Source: Frateuria_A yonginensis (GTDB lineage Bacteria; Pseudomonadota; Gammaproteobacteria; Xanthomonadales; Rhodanobacteraceae). From it: a stretch of DNA of 64,000 nt. This document shows, piece after piece, positions 15,802 through 23,553 of the stretch. The translations under genes and the position numbers were made by a program. Numbering within the stretch: the stretch's first letter is position 1; each line of letters starts with the position of its first letter. Under the pieces are notes generated by a model that worked only from the letters and a program-made list of their open reading frames with translations, ran no database searches and was not told the origin of the DNA. The stretch lies in assembly GCF_037137055.1 (NCBI RefSeq), contig NZ_JBBBNY010000006.1, positions 62,001-126,000 of the forward strand, written 5' to 3'.

Positions 15802-16233
15802 ATGGACACCACTTCTCCCGCCAGCGCCGAGCAGGCGCAACAGGACATCGCCGAGGAGTTCGCCTTCTTCGGCGACTGGTCCGAGCGCTACCAGTACCTG
15901 ATCGACCTCGGCAAGCAGTTGCCGCCGTTCCCGGAAGAGTGCAAGACCGAGCAGTGGCGCGTGCACGGCTGCCAGTCGATGGTCTGGCTGGTGCCCAGCG
16001 GCGATGCTTCGCGGATGGACTTCCGTGCGACCAGCGACTCGGCCATCGTCTCCGGGCTGATCGCACTTGTGCTGCGCGTCTACTCCGGCCGTCCGGCGGC
16101 CGAGATCGTCGCCACCGAACCGACCTTCGTGCAGTCGATCGGTCTGGCCAAGCATCTGTCCCCGACCCGCTCCAACGGCCTGGTCGCGATGCTGGCCAAG
16201 CTCAAGGGCTACGCGGCGCAGGCGCTGGCCTGA
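15802..16233 (+). CDS. sufE: SufE family sulfur acceptor protein
   Basis: Takes persulfide sulfur from a SufS/CsdA-type cysteine desulfurase and enhances its activity in Fe-S cluster assembly. 143 residues. The conserved acceptor is Cys57 in RVHGCQSMVWL; EFAFFGDWSERYQYLIDLGKQ and GLAKHLSPTRSNGLVAML are family-typical. No desulfurase gene is adjacent. A GATAAT box sits immediately upstream. The gene converges on dksA, separated by a REP pair. Confidence 0.93.
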   Translation: MDTTSPASAEQAQQDIAEEFAFFGDWSERYQYLIDLGKQLPPFPEECKTEQWRVHGCQSMVWLVPSGDASRMDFRATSDSAIVSGLIALVLRVYSGRPAAEIVATEPTFVQSIGLAKHLSPTRSNGLVAMLAKLKGYAAQALA

Positions 16234-16251
16234 CCCCACACGCCGCTGCAG

Positions 16252-16327
16252 GACCGAGCTTGCTCGCGATGCTTGAGGGCGACGCGACACCACCGACCAA
16301 GAGCATCGCGGGCAAGCTCGCTCCTAC
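16252..16327. repeat. REP-like inverted pair, locus 4
   Basis: GAGCTTGCTCGCGATGC (16256-16272) and its inverted partner GCATCGCGGGCAAGCTCGCTCC (16303-16324), about 30 bases apart, between the convergent sufE and dksA genes. The downstream dksA terminator begins about 20 bases later. Confidence 0.85.
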
Positions 16328-16344
16328 GGCGTGGCGTGCGGGTA

Positions 16345-16370
16345 GAAAAAGCCCCGCGCGAGGCGGGGCT
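16345..16370 (-). terminator. Rho-independent terminator of dksA
   Basis: Minus-strand AGCCCCGC/GCGGGGCT stem with a short loop followed by TTTTTC, about 25 bases after the dksA stop codon. Confidence 0.88.
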
Positions 16371-16393
16371 CGGTGACTGCCCGGATGGACGGC

Positions 16394-17584
16394 TCAGTCA
16401 CCCATCTGCTTCTGCAGGTGCTCGCGACGCTCCTGCGCGTCAAGCGACAGCGTGGCGATCGGGCGGGCGTCCAGGCGCTCCAGGCCGATCTCCTCGTCGG
16501 TTTCCTCGCAGTAGCCGTAGCGGCCTTCCTCGATGCGGCGCAGCGCCTTGTCGATCTTCGAAATCAGCTTGCGGTAGCGGTCGCGGGTGCGCAGCTCCAG
16601 CGAGTTCTCGGTTTCGCGGGTGGCCCGCTCCGCCTCGTCGCCGACGTCGCGGACCTCGTCACGCAGGTTCTCCATCGTCTGGCGCGACTCTTCCACCAGC
16701 TGCTCCCGCCACTCGCGCAACTTGTTGCGGAAGTAGGCGAGGTGCCTGGGGTTCATGTACTCCTCGTCGTTCGAGGGACGGTAACCCGGCGGCAGCTCGA
16801 TGTTGATCGTGGAGGGCAGCGCGTAACGACCGTCTTCGCGGGTCACGCCATTGTCTAGGGTTGTTGCGTTATTCATTGAGGACTGCGGGGTCTTCTGCTT
16901 CTTGGGGGGGGTATGGCGTGCGGTGGCCGTGGCCACGCGTGGGGTCACCATGGCGACGGCACTCGCCACTTTGCCCTTCGTGGGCGCAACGGCGGGTGAT
17001 GGAGATGTTTGCGTGGCCACGACCGGCTTGGCCGGTGCCGGCGCCACACCGGCGGGCTTGGCGGCAGGCCTGGAGGACTTGGCAGGGGCGGACTTCGCTG
17101 CCGGCCGGGACGGCGCGGCCTTGCGGGTCGGAGCCTTCGCCGCCGGCTTGGCGGCCGCCTTCTTCGCGGGAGCAGCCGGCTTGGATCGCAGCGGCGCCTT
17201 GGCGGGCACGGCTTTCTTCGCCACCGGCTTGGCGGCAACCGGCTTCTTCGCAGGCGCCTTCTGCACAGGCGGCCTCTTCACGGCCGCCTTCTTCGCCACC
17301 GGCCTGGCGGCCGGCTTCGCCACTTTCTTGGGAGCGACCTTCTTCGGCGCCGCCTTGGTCAGCGCGACCTTCTTGGCGGGGGCCTTGGCGGCCGGCTTGC
17401 GGGCGACGGGCTTCGCCACAGCCTTCTTCGCCGCCGGCTTGCGGGCGGGCGCGGTCTTCTTGCTGGCTGCGCCCCTGCTGGCCGCGGCTACGCTGGACTT
17501 GCCGACCTTGGTCGGCTTCGCCTTGACCGCAGTCTTCCCTTTCTGCGCCTTGGCGGCGGTCGAACTACGCGTCGTTTTCGCCAT
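16394..17584 (-). CDS. dksA: DksA-type RNA polymerase-binding protein with long histone-H1-like N-terminus
   Basis: 396 residues. Residues 237-396 are DksA: a coiled coil (EWREQLVEESRQTMENLRDEV ... NSLELRTRDRYRKLISKIDK) with tip DEAERA, where the first Asp of the E. coli DxxD tip is kept and the second is Glu. In the C-terminal globular domain only one of the four zinc cysteines survives (Cys359 in GYCEET); the others are Thr, Ser and Ala, so no classic zinc finger can form, as in redox-independent DksA paralogues. Residues 1-236 are a low-complexity Lys/Ala/Pro tail (repeated KKA, PAKK, KPA) like histone H1, plausibly DNA- or RNA-binding. An internal ATG at residue 237 lacks a Shine-Dalgarno, so the long form is preferred. 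Confidence 0.9.
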   Translation of the reverse strand: MAKTTRSSTAAKAQKGKTAVKAKPTKVGKSSVAAASRGAASKKTAPARKPAAKKAVAKPVARKPAAKAPAKKVALTKAAPKKVAPKKVAKPAARPVAKKAAVKRPPVQKAPAKKPVAAKPVAKKAVPAKAPLRSKPAAPAKKAAAKPAAKAPTRKAAPSRPAAKSAPAKSSRPAAKPAGVAPAPAKPVVATQTSPSPAVAPTKGKVASAVAMVTPRVATATARHTPPKKQKTPQSSMNNATTLDNGVTREDGRYALPSTINIELPPGYRPSNDEEYMNPRHLAYFRNKLREWREQLVEESRQTMENLRDEVRDVGDEAERATRETENSLELRTRDRYRKLISKIDKALRRIEEGRYGYCEETDEEIGLERLDARPIATLSLDAQERREHLQKQMGD

Positions 17585-17617
17585 TTCCCTTCACCATTTT
17601 GGCCGTGGCGGCCGGGT

Positions 17618-17646
17618 GTTATAGCCCATGCGTCCTACACCGGCAA
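17618..17646 (-). promoter_or_regulatory. Predicted sigma70 promoter of dksA
   Basis: Minus-strand TTGCCG (17641-17646), 17-base spacer, TATAAC (17618-17623), about 35 bases upstream of the start codon. Both hexamers are good matches. Confidence 0.65.
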
Positions 17647-17707
17647 CAGGCATTCTGGAATACTTGGGGCACTACATGCCGCGAGCCGTTTGGGCTGCGT
17701 GAACGAA

Positions 17708-17959
17708 GTGACCCGATTCCTGCTCTCCCTGCTCGGCGTGTACAAACGCTTGCTGAGCCCCCTGCTGGGGCCGCGTTGCCGCTTTCACCCCAGCTGTTCC
17801 GATTATGCACGGATCGCGCTGGCGCGCTTCGGTCCGCTGCGTGGCAGCGCACTGGCGTTGTGGCGCATCCTGCGCTGTCAGCCGTTGTGCACCGGCGGCG
17901 AGGACCCCGTACCGGAGCATTTCCATTTCGCCCGCTGTCGCCCCCACGGAGAATCCTGA
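17708..17959 (+). CDS. yidD: Membrane protein insertion efficiency factor YidD
   Basis: A small (83-residue) membrane-associated protein thought to aid YidC-dependent insertion. Seen: LLSLLGVYKRLLSPLLG (amphipathic N-terminus), PRCRFHPSCSDYARIALARFG with the family's conserved Cys residues, and LCTGGEDPVPE. The GTG at 17708 matches the family start; a GTG three codons upstream (17699) is possible. Unlike most bacteria it is not between rnpA and yidC; it overlaps pyrC by one base (TGATG), so the two form an operon. Confidence 0.9.
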   Translation: MTRFLLSLLGVYKRLLSPLLGPRCRFHPSCSDYARIALARFGPLRGSALALWRILRCQPLCTGGEDPVPEHFHFARCRPHGES

Positions 17960-19296
17960 TGTCCACCGACTGGCTGATCAAGAACGCCGAACTGATCAAC
18001 GAAGGCCGCCGATTCCAGGCGGATCTGCGCATCAAGAGCGGGCGCATCGATGCCGTCGGTGGCGACCTGGGCGCACGCCCCGGCGAGCAGGTGCTGGATG
18101 CGGCGGGCCTGTGGCTGCTGCCGGGCATGATCGACGACCAGGTGCACTTCCGCGAGCCGGGCCTGACCCACAAGGCCGATACCTGGCACGAGTCGCGCGC
18201 CTGCGCCGCCGGCGGCATCACCAGCTTCATGGAGATGCCCAACACCAAGCCGCCGGCCCTGGACCGCGAAACGCTGGAGGCCAAGTACGCCCGTGCCGCC
18301 GAAACCTCGGCGGTCAACTACGCTTACTACATGGGCGCGAGCAACGACAACCTGGAAGCGATCCGCGCACTCGACCCGAAGGCCGCACCGGGCGTGAAGG
18401 TGTTCATGGGCGCCTCCACCGGCAACATGCTGGTGGACGACCCGGACACGCTGGACGGCATCTTCCGCGACTGCCCCACGCCGATCATCACGCACTGCGA
18501 AGACACGCCGATGATCGACGCCAACCTGGCGCGCGCGCACGAGATGTACGGCGAGGCCATTCCCGCCCGCGAGCATCCGCTGATCCGCTCGCGCGAGGCC
18601 TGCATCAAGTCCACCCGCCTGGCGATCTCGCTGGCGAAGAAGCACGGCACCCGCCTGCACGTGCTGCACATCTCCACCGCCGACGAGCTGGCGCTGTTCG
18701 AACCCGGCCCGCTGGCGGGCAAGAAGATCACCGCCGAGACCTGCGTCCATTTCCTGCACTTCTCGGATGCCGACTACGAGCGCCTGGGCTTCCTGATCAA
18801 GTGCAACCCCGCGATCAAGACCGCCGCCGACCGCGAGGCCATCACCCGCGCACTGGCAGAGGGCCGCATCGACGTACTCGCCACCGACCACGCCCCGCAC
18901 CTGCTCGCCGAGAAGGAGCAGCTCTACGACAAGGCCCCGTCCGGCCTGCCGCTGGTGCAGTTCGCCTTGCAGGCTGCGCTGGAGCGCGTGTTCGAGGGCA
19001 GGCTCGCGCTGGAACGCGTGGTCGAGGCGGTGACCCACGCGCCGGCCACGTTGTTCGGCGTGAAGGAGCGGGGCTTCCTGCGCGAGGGCTATGCGGCCGA
19101 CGTGGTGCTGGTCGACCCGCGCAAGCCGCACACGGTGCGCCGCGAGGAAGTGCTGTCGCTGTGCGGCTGGTCGCCATTCGAGGGCACCACTTTCTCCAGC
19201 TCGATCGCGGCCACCTTCGTGAACGGGCAGCGGGTCTGGGATGGCACGCGGGTGGATGATGCCGTGCGGGGCCAGCGGCTGGCCTTCGACCGCTGA
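17959..19296 (+). CDS. pyrC: Dihydroorotase
   Basis: Cyclises carbamoyl-aspartate to dihydroorotate in pyrimidine synthesis. 445 residues, the long amidohydrolase (class I-like) type rather than the 348-residue E. coli PyrC. Metal ligands: DDQVHFREPGLTHK (HxH), the presumed carboxylated Lys in GVKVFMGAST, IITHCED, LHVLHISTADEL and LATDHAPHLLAEKEQ. GGAG precedes the ATG by eight bases. An allantoinase-like assignment is possible in principle, but no purine catabolism genes are near and the motifs fit dihydroorotase. Confidence 0.9.
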   Translation: MSTDWLIKNAELINEGRRFQADLRIKSGRIDAVGGDLGARPGEQVLDAAGLWLLPGMIDDQVHFREPGLTHKADTWHESRACAAGGITSFMEMPNTKPPALDRETLEAKYARAAETSAVNYAYYMGASNDNLEAIRALDPKAAPGVKVFMGASTGNMLVDDPDTLDGIFRDCPTPIITHCEDTPMIDANLARAHEMYGEAIPAREHPLIRSREACIKSTRLAISLAKKHGTRLHVLHISTADELALFEPGPLAGKKITAETCVHFLHFSDADYERLGFLIKCNPAIKTAADREAITRALAEGRIDVLATDHAPHLLAEKEQLYDKAPSGLPLVQFALQAALERVFEGRLALERVVEAVTHAPATLFGVKERGFLREGYAADVVLVDPRKPHTVRREEVLSLCGWSPFEGTTFSSSIAATFVNGQRVWDGTRVDDAVRGQRLAFDR

Positions 19297-19494
19297 GCGG
19301 GGTGGATGCGTCTCTCGCGGCGCGTGCAGTCGCGGGGCTCGGGTTTCTTCGGGTGCAGCCCCGCCAAGGCGCGACTGCGGCGGCCTCGTCCTTTCGCGAC
19401 GGGCTCTCCCGCTGAAAGCCATCATCCCTGCAGGGCCTCGCAGCCGTTCTCCCTCGGTCTGCTTCCGGATCGCGCTCGTCGCTTGCTGCCTTCG

Positions 19495-19890
19495 TGTGGG
19501 AGCGAGCTTGCTCGCGACGCGCTTGCTTTTGTTCGCTTCGCGAAAGGCCTGCTCGCGGGGGTATGTCGTTCTTCCGTGGCTCTCCGCGACCGGGCTCGCG
19601 CAAGCGCCACAGAAGAACGACACGCCCCGCAAGCAAGCCCCGGCTAGGCACAAAAGAAAAGAGCATCGCGAGCAAGCTCGCTCCCACCGAGCAGGCGGCA
19701 GCCAGCCCACGGGCGGACCCGGGTCGCCGCAGACGCAGGGAGCAATACGGCGCGTCAGCACACAAACGACCACCGCCGCGGGCACCCATCCCTCACCCGC
19801 GCCCTCTCCCCGACGGGAAGAGAGCGCCGGCGGCTCGATCGCTCCGCCCGGTAGGGGGGCGGTAGTGCAACCCCGCCACAGGCGAGCCCG
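19495..19890. repeat. Mosaic intergenic repeat array (copy B) with two REP cores
   Basis: The 643-base gap between pyrC and folE2 contains no credible gene. It holds GGGAGCGAGCTTGCTCGCG (19498-), an inverted pair GTCGTTCTTCCGTGGC/GCCACAGAAGAACGAC (19565-19580/19606-19621), a second REP core GCGAGCAAGCTCGCTCCC (19668-19685), then CCCTCACCCGCGCCCTCTCC (19792-) and a reversed copy of the 13.97-kb module (19857-19886). The first 180 bases of the gap (19297-19480) show nothing I can name. Confidence 0.7.
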
Positions 19891-19939
19891 ACCCGTACGC
19901 ACCTTGCGCACAGGCCGCCGCAGGCGAGCGCCTGCGGCG

Positions 19940-20881
19940 TCAGGAACCGTAGCCCCCGGGCACGCCCTTGCTGGCGTAGGCCACTGCATCGTGCGGATGC
20001 AGGCTCTCCTGGTGCTCCAGACGCACGTGGAAATCGGCGATGCGCGGGTCGGCGTCCAGCGCCTTCTGGATGCGCCGCGCCGCATCCTCGCAGAACATCA
20101 GGTTGCTGCCGTTGGCGAGCGCGAACGCCTGCTCGTCCTCCCGCTTGACCGCCGTCTGCACCGGCGTGCCCAGCGCCTGTTCGACGCGGTCCAGCGTGGA
20201 GATCAGGTCGAAGCCCGCGCCGTCGGCCAGGCGCACCAGCAGCCGCGCCACACTGCGCTGGGCGTGCGGCGTGGCGACGATGCCCTGTTCGCTGCCGAGC
20301 CACGCCATGACGGCGGCATGGTCCAGCGGCCTGGACGCGTCGAAGTCGCGCGCGAACTGCTCCTGGATCAGCTGGCGCGACAGCGCCGCGGACGCCGGGC
20401 AGGTGGACGAGTACACCACCTCGGTGCCGAGCTCCAGCCGGAAGCCTTCCGGCCCGAGGCTGGCCTCGATCGACACCGGATAGGCGCGCCAGCCGCTGTT
20501 GCCGCTGCGCAGTGCCGGCCGGCGGACCAGGTGGTCGAAGCGGATGCTGATGCGGGCGCGGTCGGAAAGGTCCTTGTGCGACTCGAGGAAGGCGCGCAGC
20601 AGCGCCTCGAGCATCGCGGCGTCCAGTGGCCTGGCGCTCAGGTGCGCATCCACCAGCAGGTACAGCCGCGACATGTGGATGCCGCGCTTGTCCGGCCGGG
20701 TCAGGTTGACGAAGGCGCCGACCTGCGCGCTGGCGCGCTCGGCGTTGCCGTCGCCGGCGTCGAAGCGTACCGGCACCTCGATGCCGTCCATCCCCACCCA
20801 GTCCAGTGCCCCGGCCAGATGCGGCTGCGCCTGGGCGGCGACGTCGGGCAGCAGGCGGGCGGTGTTTTCGTGGCTGTGCAT
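19940..20881 (-). CDS. folE2: GTP cyclohydrolase I, type IB
   Basis: Converts GTP to dihydroneopterin triphosphate for folate; the FolE2 enzyme is unrelated in sequence to FolE and can work with metals other than zinc. 313 residues. Seen: FDAGDGNAERASAQVGAFVNL, KRGIHMSRLYLLVD (conserved HMSR) and the catalytic YSSTCPASAALSRQLIQE with Cys161. GAGGA lies five bases before the ATG. FolE2 genes are often Zur-controlled; I see no convincing Zur box in the 120 bases upstream. Whether the genome also has folE cannot be seen. Confidence 0.93.
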   Translation of the reverse strand: MHSHENTARLLPDVAAQAQPHLAGALDWVGMDGIEVPVRFDAGDGNAERASAQVGAFVNLTRPDKRGIHMSRLYLLVDAHLSARPLDAAMLEALLRAFLESHKDLSDRARISIRFDHLVRRPALRSGNSGWRAYPVSIEASLGPEGFRLELGTEVVYSSTCPASAALSRQLIQEQFARDFDASRPLDHAAVMAWLGSEQGIVATPHAQRSVARLLVRLADGAGFDLISTLDRVEQALGTPVQTAVKREDEQAFALANGSNLMFCEDAARRIQKALDADPRIADFHVRLEHQESLHPHDAVAYASKGVPGGYGS

Positions 20882-21004
20882 GGGATTCCTCGCGGCAGGC
20901 GATGCGCCGTGCGGCTCTCTATTTTGGGGCAGCGCGCCCAGGGGCAACAGGCGCGCCGTGGAAACGCTGCGTCTGCACTGAGTGCCCACCCGCCCGGGCC
21001 GGGT

Positions 21005-21853
21005 TCAGCCAGCGATCGTGCGATGCCAGTGCCGCGCCGCCTGCCAGGCCGCCAGGGTCGCGCCCAGGCCACCGGCCGGCCGGGGACGCTGCAGGGTTTC
21101 CAGCGGTTCGGACGCGCCGGCGGCACGCTGCGCCTGGCGTTCGCCGTCGCGCGCCTCGAGGGCACGGAATACGCTGAGCGGCCCCGGCAACCGGCCCGCC
21201 TCGCGCCAGGCGGTGGCGAGCTCGCCCAACTGCGCGCGCACGGCGGCATTGCGCGCGGCACCCGGCCGCCGCAACTGGTCGCGGCTGAGCCCGTAGCGGG
21301 CCAGATAGGCCATCGGCAACGGCAGACGGTCGCGCTCCGCGTCGTCGTCCAGCCGGCGCAGCGCGTGCAGCAGATGGGCGAGCGTGGCCAGCCGGGCCGC
21401 GCGCTCCGGCGAGGCGGCTTCGCCGAACCACCAGGCCGTCTCCAGCGCGGCCAGCGCGCCATGCAGCTGCGAGGCGGCGGCCAGTTGCGCCGCGAAGTCG
21501 GCGGCGGTGCCCTCCTCGAGCTGTGCCATCGCGGCCAGCACCGGCGCGAGCCAGCGCTCGCTGCCGATGCGCGCGGCGCGTTCGTCGTCGAACAGCACCC
21601 GGGTCAGCGGATGGCGTCCGCCGCTTTGCGGAGCCGCAGCCAGTTCCTCCGCCCACCAGTTCAGTTTGGCGGCAGCCACGTGCGGCTCGCGGATGCCGTA
21701 GGCGGCGGCCAGCAGTTCCTGTTCCCAGGCGGCGAGCGCGACGTGCCCCGGGTGCTGCGCGGGGTCGACGAAGGCCAGCGCGACGCGCTGCACCGGCTGC
21801 GCGTCCAGCCATTTGTCGACGTAGCTCTGCAGGGCGTCGTAGCCGGCGTCCAT
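21005..21853 (-). CDS. Squalene/phytoene synthase family protein
   Basis: 282 residues of the squalene/phytoene synthase fold, close to the NDUFAF6-like group. Seen: RVALAFVDPAQ, AAKLNWWAEELAA, and a helical core with HLLHALRRLDDDAERDRLPLPMAY, where the Asp-rich motif would lie. The classic DxxxD pairs of true synthases are only partly kept, so enzymatic prenyl condensation is uncertain. Its ATG overlaps the gph stop by one base (TGATG), making it the last gene of an mtaD-yciI-ubiG-gph-linked run. Carotenoid or hopanoid partner genes are absent here. Confidence 0.8.
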   Translation of the reverse strand: MDAGYDALQSYVDKWLDAQPVQRVALAFVDPAQHPGHVALAAWEQELLAAAYGIREPHVAAAKLNWWAEELAAAPQSGGRHPLTRVLFDDERAARIGSERWLAPVLAAMAQLEEGTAADFAAQLAAASQLHGALAALETAWWFGEAASPERAARLATLAHLLHALRRLDDDAERDRLPLPMAYLARYGLSRDQLRRPGAARNAAVRAQLGELATAWREAGRLPGPLSVFRALEARDGERQAQRAAGASEPLETLQRPRPAGGLGATLAAWQAARHWHRTIAG

Positions 21854-22533
21854 CACGCCACCGCCCGGCCCCGGCGCAGCCAGCCGGCCAGTTGCGCCGG
21901 CGTGTCGAGCACGGCATCGGCCTGCCACTCGCGCGGATCGCCGCCGTCCAGATAGCCCCAGCCGACCGCCACGGTGTAGAGGCCGGCGGCCGCACCGGCG
22001 GCCACGTCGCGGCGGTCGTCGCCGACGAACAGGCTCAGCGCCGGCGTGATGCCGGCGTGCTCGCAGGCCAGCCGCACGGGCGCCGGGTCGGGTTTCTTCA
22101 CCGGCAGCGTGTCGCCGCTGACCACGGCGGCGGCGCGTCCCGCCCAGCCGATCCGGCGCAGCAGCTCGTCGGTGAGGAAACCGGCCTTGTTGGTGACGAT
22201 GCCCCAGCGGACGCCGGCGTGCTCCAACTGGGCCAGCAGTGCCTCGATGCCTTCGAAGGGGCGGGTCGCCTGACCCATCGTTTCCTGGTACAGCGCGAGA
22301 TAGCGCTCGACGCGCGCTTCCACCGCCGGCTCGCCCAGCTCTCCGAACGCGCAGCGCAGCACCGCGCGGGCGCCGCGCGAGACCACCTCCCGCACCGGCG
22401 CGTACGGCGGCACCGGGACGCCCTCTTCCCGGCACTGGCGCTCCAGTGCGGCATAGAGGTCCGGAGCGCTGTCCAGCAACGTGCCATCGAGGTCGAACAG
22501 CACGCCTTCGAGGGGGGACGGCAGCGCCTTCAT
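21853..22533 (-). CDS. gph: Phosphoglycolate phosphatase-like HAD hydrolase
   Basis: 226-residue HAD-superfamily phosphatase, probably removing phosphate from 2-phosphoglycolate. Motif I: GVLFDLDGTLLDSAPDLY; motif II: WGIVTNKAGF; motif III: KKPDPAPVRL; motif IV: SLFVGDDRRDVAAG, where the usual GDSxxD reads GDDRRD. It overlaps ubiG by four bases (ATGA, 22530-22533) and the next gene by one. The ubiG-gph pairing is shared with Pseudomonas. Confidence 0.92.
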   Translation of the reverse strand: MKALPSPLEGVLFDLDGTLLDSAPDLYAALERQCREEGVPVPPYAPVREVVSRGARAVLRCAFGELGEPAVEARVERYLALYQETMGQATRPFEGIEALLAQLEHAGVRWGIVTNKAGFLTDELLRRIGWAGRAAAVVSGDTLPVKKPDPAPVRLACEHAGITPALSLFVGDDRRDVAAGAAAGLYTVAVGWGYLDGGDPREWQADAVLDTPAQLAGWLRRGRAVA

Positions 22534-23240
22534 GCCGGTTTGCGCGCGCACAGCAGGTAGTTGACCGCGGTGATGCGGCTCAACGAGGCCCTGCGGGTGA
22601 GCGGGTTGTAGGCGAGGCCGGAGACGTCCTCCAGTTCCAGCCCGGCGTGGCGCAACAGGCGCCCCAGTTCGGACGGCTTGAGGAACTGCGCGTAGTGGTG
22701 GGTGCCGCGCGGCAGCAGGCGCATCACGTACTCGGCGCCGAGGATGGCGGCGCCGAACGCGGCGGGAGTACGGTTCAGGGTGGACATGAACAGACGCGCG
22801 CCCGGCTTGAGCAGCGCGGCCAGGTCGCGGACCAGCGCCGCCGGATCGGGCACGTGCTCGATCAGTTCCATGCAGCACACCGCATCGAAGCTCGCCGGCT
22901 CGGCGGCAGCCAGCGCCGCGGAGGACTGCACGCGGTAGTCGATCGCGAGGTTCGACTCGTACAGGTGCAGCCTGGCGACCTCGATCACCTTCTCGCCGAG
23001 GTCGATGCCGGTGACCTTCGCACCCTCGCGCGCCAGCGCCTCGCTGAGCAGCCCGCCGCCGCAGCCCACGTCGGCCACTTTCGCCTCGCGCAGGTCCACG
23101 CGCGCGGCGACGTAGGCGGCGCGCACGGGGTTGAGGTCGTGCAGCGGGCGCGACTCGCCATCCGGATCCCACCAGCGGGCGGCCAGCTTGTCGAAGCGGG
23201 CGATCTCCTCGGGGCTGACGTTGCTGGTGGTGTCGATCAT
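22530..23240 (-). CDS. ubiG: Ubiquinone biosynthesis O-methyltransferase
   Basis: SAM-dependent methyltransferase performing both O-methylations in ubiquinone synthesis. 236 residues. Seen: EEIARFDKLAARWWDPDGES, NPVRAAYVAAR, motif I VADVGCGGGLLSEALAREGA, CCMELIEHVPDPAAL, and NRTPAAFGAAILGAEYVMRL, the UbiG-specific membrane-binding segment. It precedes gph with an ATGA overlap and follows the YciI gene after about 49 bases. Confidence 0.96.
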   Translation of the reverse strand: MIDTTSNVSPEEIARFDKLAARWWDPDGESRPLHDLNPVRAAYVAARVDLREAKVADVGCGGGLLSEALAREGAKVTGIDLGEKVIEVARLHLYESNLAIDYRVQSSAALAAAEPASFDAVCCMELIEHVPDPAALVRDLAALLKPGARLFMSTLNRTPAAFGAAILGAEYVMRLLPRGTHHYAQFLKPSELGRLLRHAGLELEDVSGLAYNPLTRRASLSRITAVNYLLCARKPA

Positions 23241-23289
23241 GGCCTGTTTCCTTGCAGATGCGCGTGGTCGTCGGACCCGGTCGGCAAGC

Positions 23290-23544
23290 CTAGCGCGCCT
23301 GCCATTCGTAAATCGTCACGTCCCAGCCGCCGCTGACGTGGGCCGGATCACGGTGGGCGATGGCCTGCGCCGCCGCCATGTCCTGCGCGAGCAGCAGGTA
23401 GGCGCCGCCGGATTTGTCGCCGAACGGGCCGGAGCGCTCGACCCGGCCCTCGGCACGCAGCTCGTCGAGGAAGCGCTGGTGCGCCGGCACCACCGCGGGA
23501 TCGAACTGCGGCCGGCGCATCACCATCACCAGGTACAGGTTCAT
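23290..23544 (-). CDS. YCII-related domain protein
   Basis: A small 84-residue ferredoxin-like-fold protein of the YciI family. Seen: LYLVMVMRRPQFDPAVV, HQRFLDELRAEGRVERSGPF (conserved His and the sGPf turn) and YLLLAQDMAAAQAIAHRDP. The reaction of this family is unknown for most members. It lies nine bases downstream of mtaD and is evidently co-transcribed. Confidence 0.85.
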   Translation of the reverse strand: MNLYLVMVMRRPQFDPAVVPAHQRFLDELRAEGRVERSGPFGDKSGGAYLLLAQDMAAAQAIAHRDPAHVSGGWDVTIYEWQAR

Positions 23545-23553
23545 GCGGGCTCC

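Noticed and set aside
16851..17624. A Gly/Ala-rich 257-codon plus-strand frame that looks like a membrane or silk-like protein
   Set aside because: It is the complement of the Lys/Ala/Pro tail of DksA, whose repetitive codons produce an apparent Ala/Gly/Phe protein on the other strand.
14103..19687. CRISPR array
   Set aside because: The repeats are few, inverted and dispersed, with no regular spacers and no cas genes.
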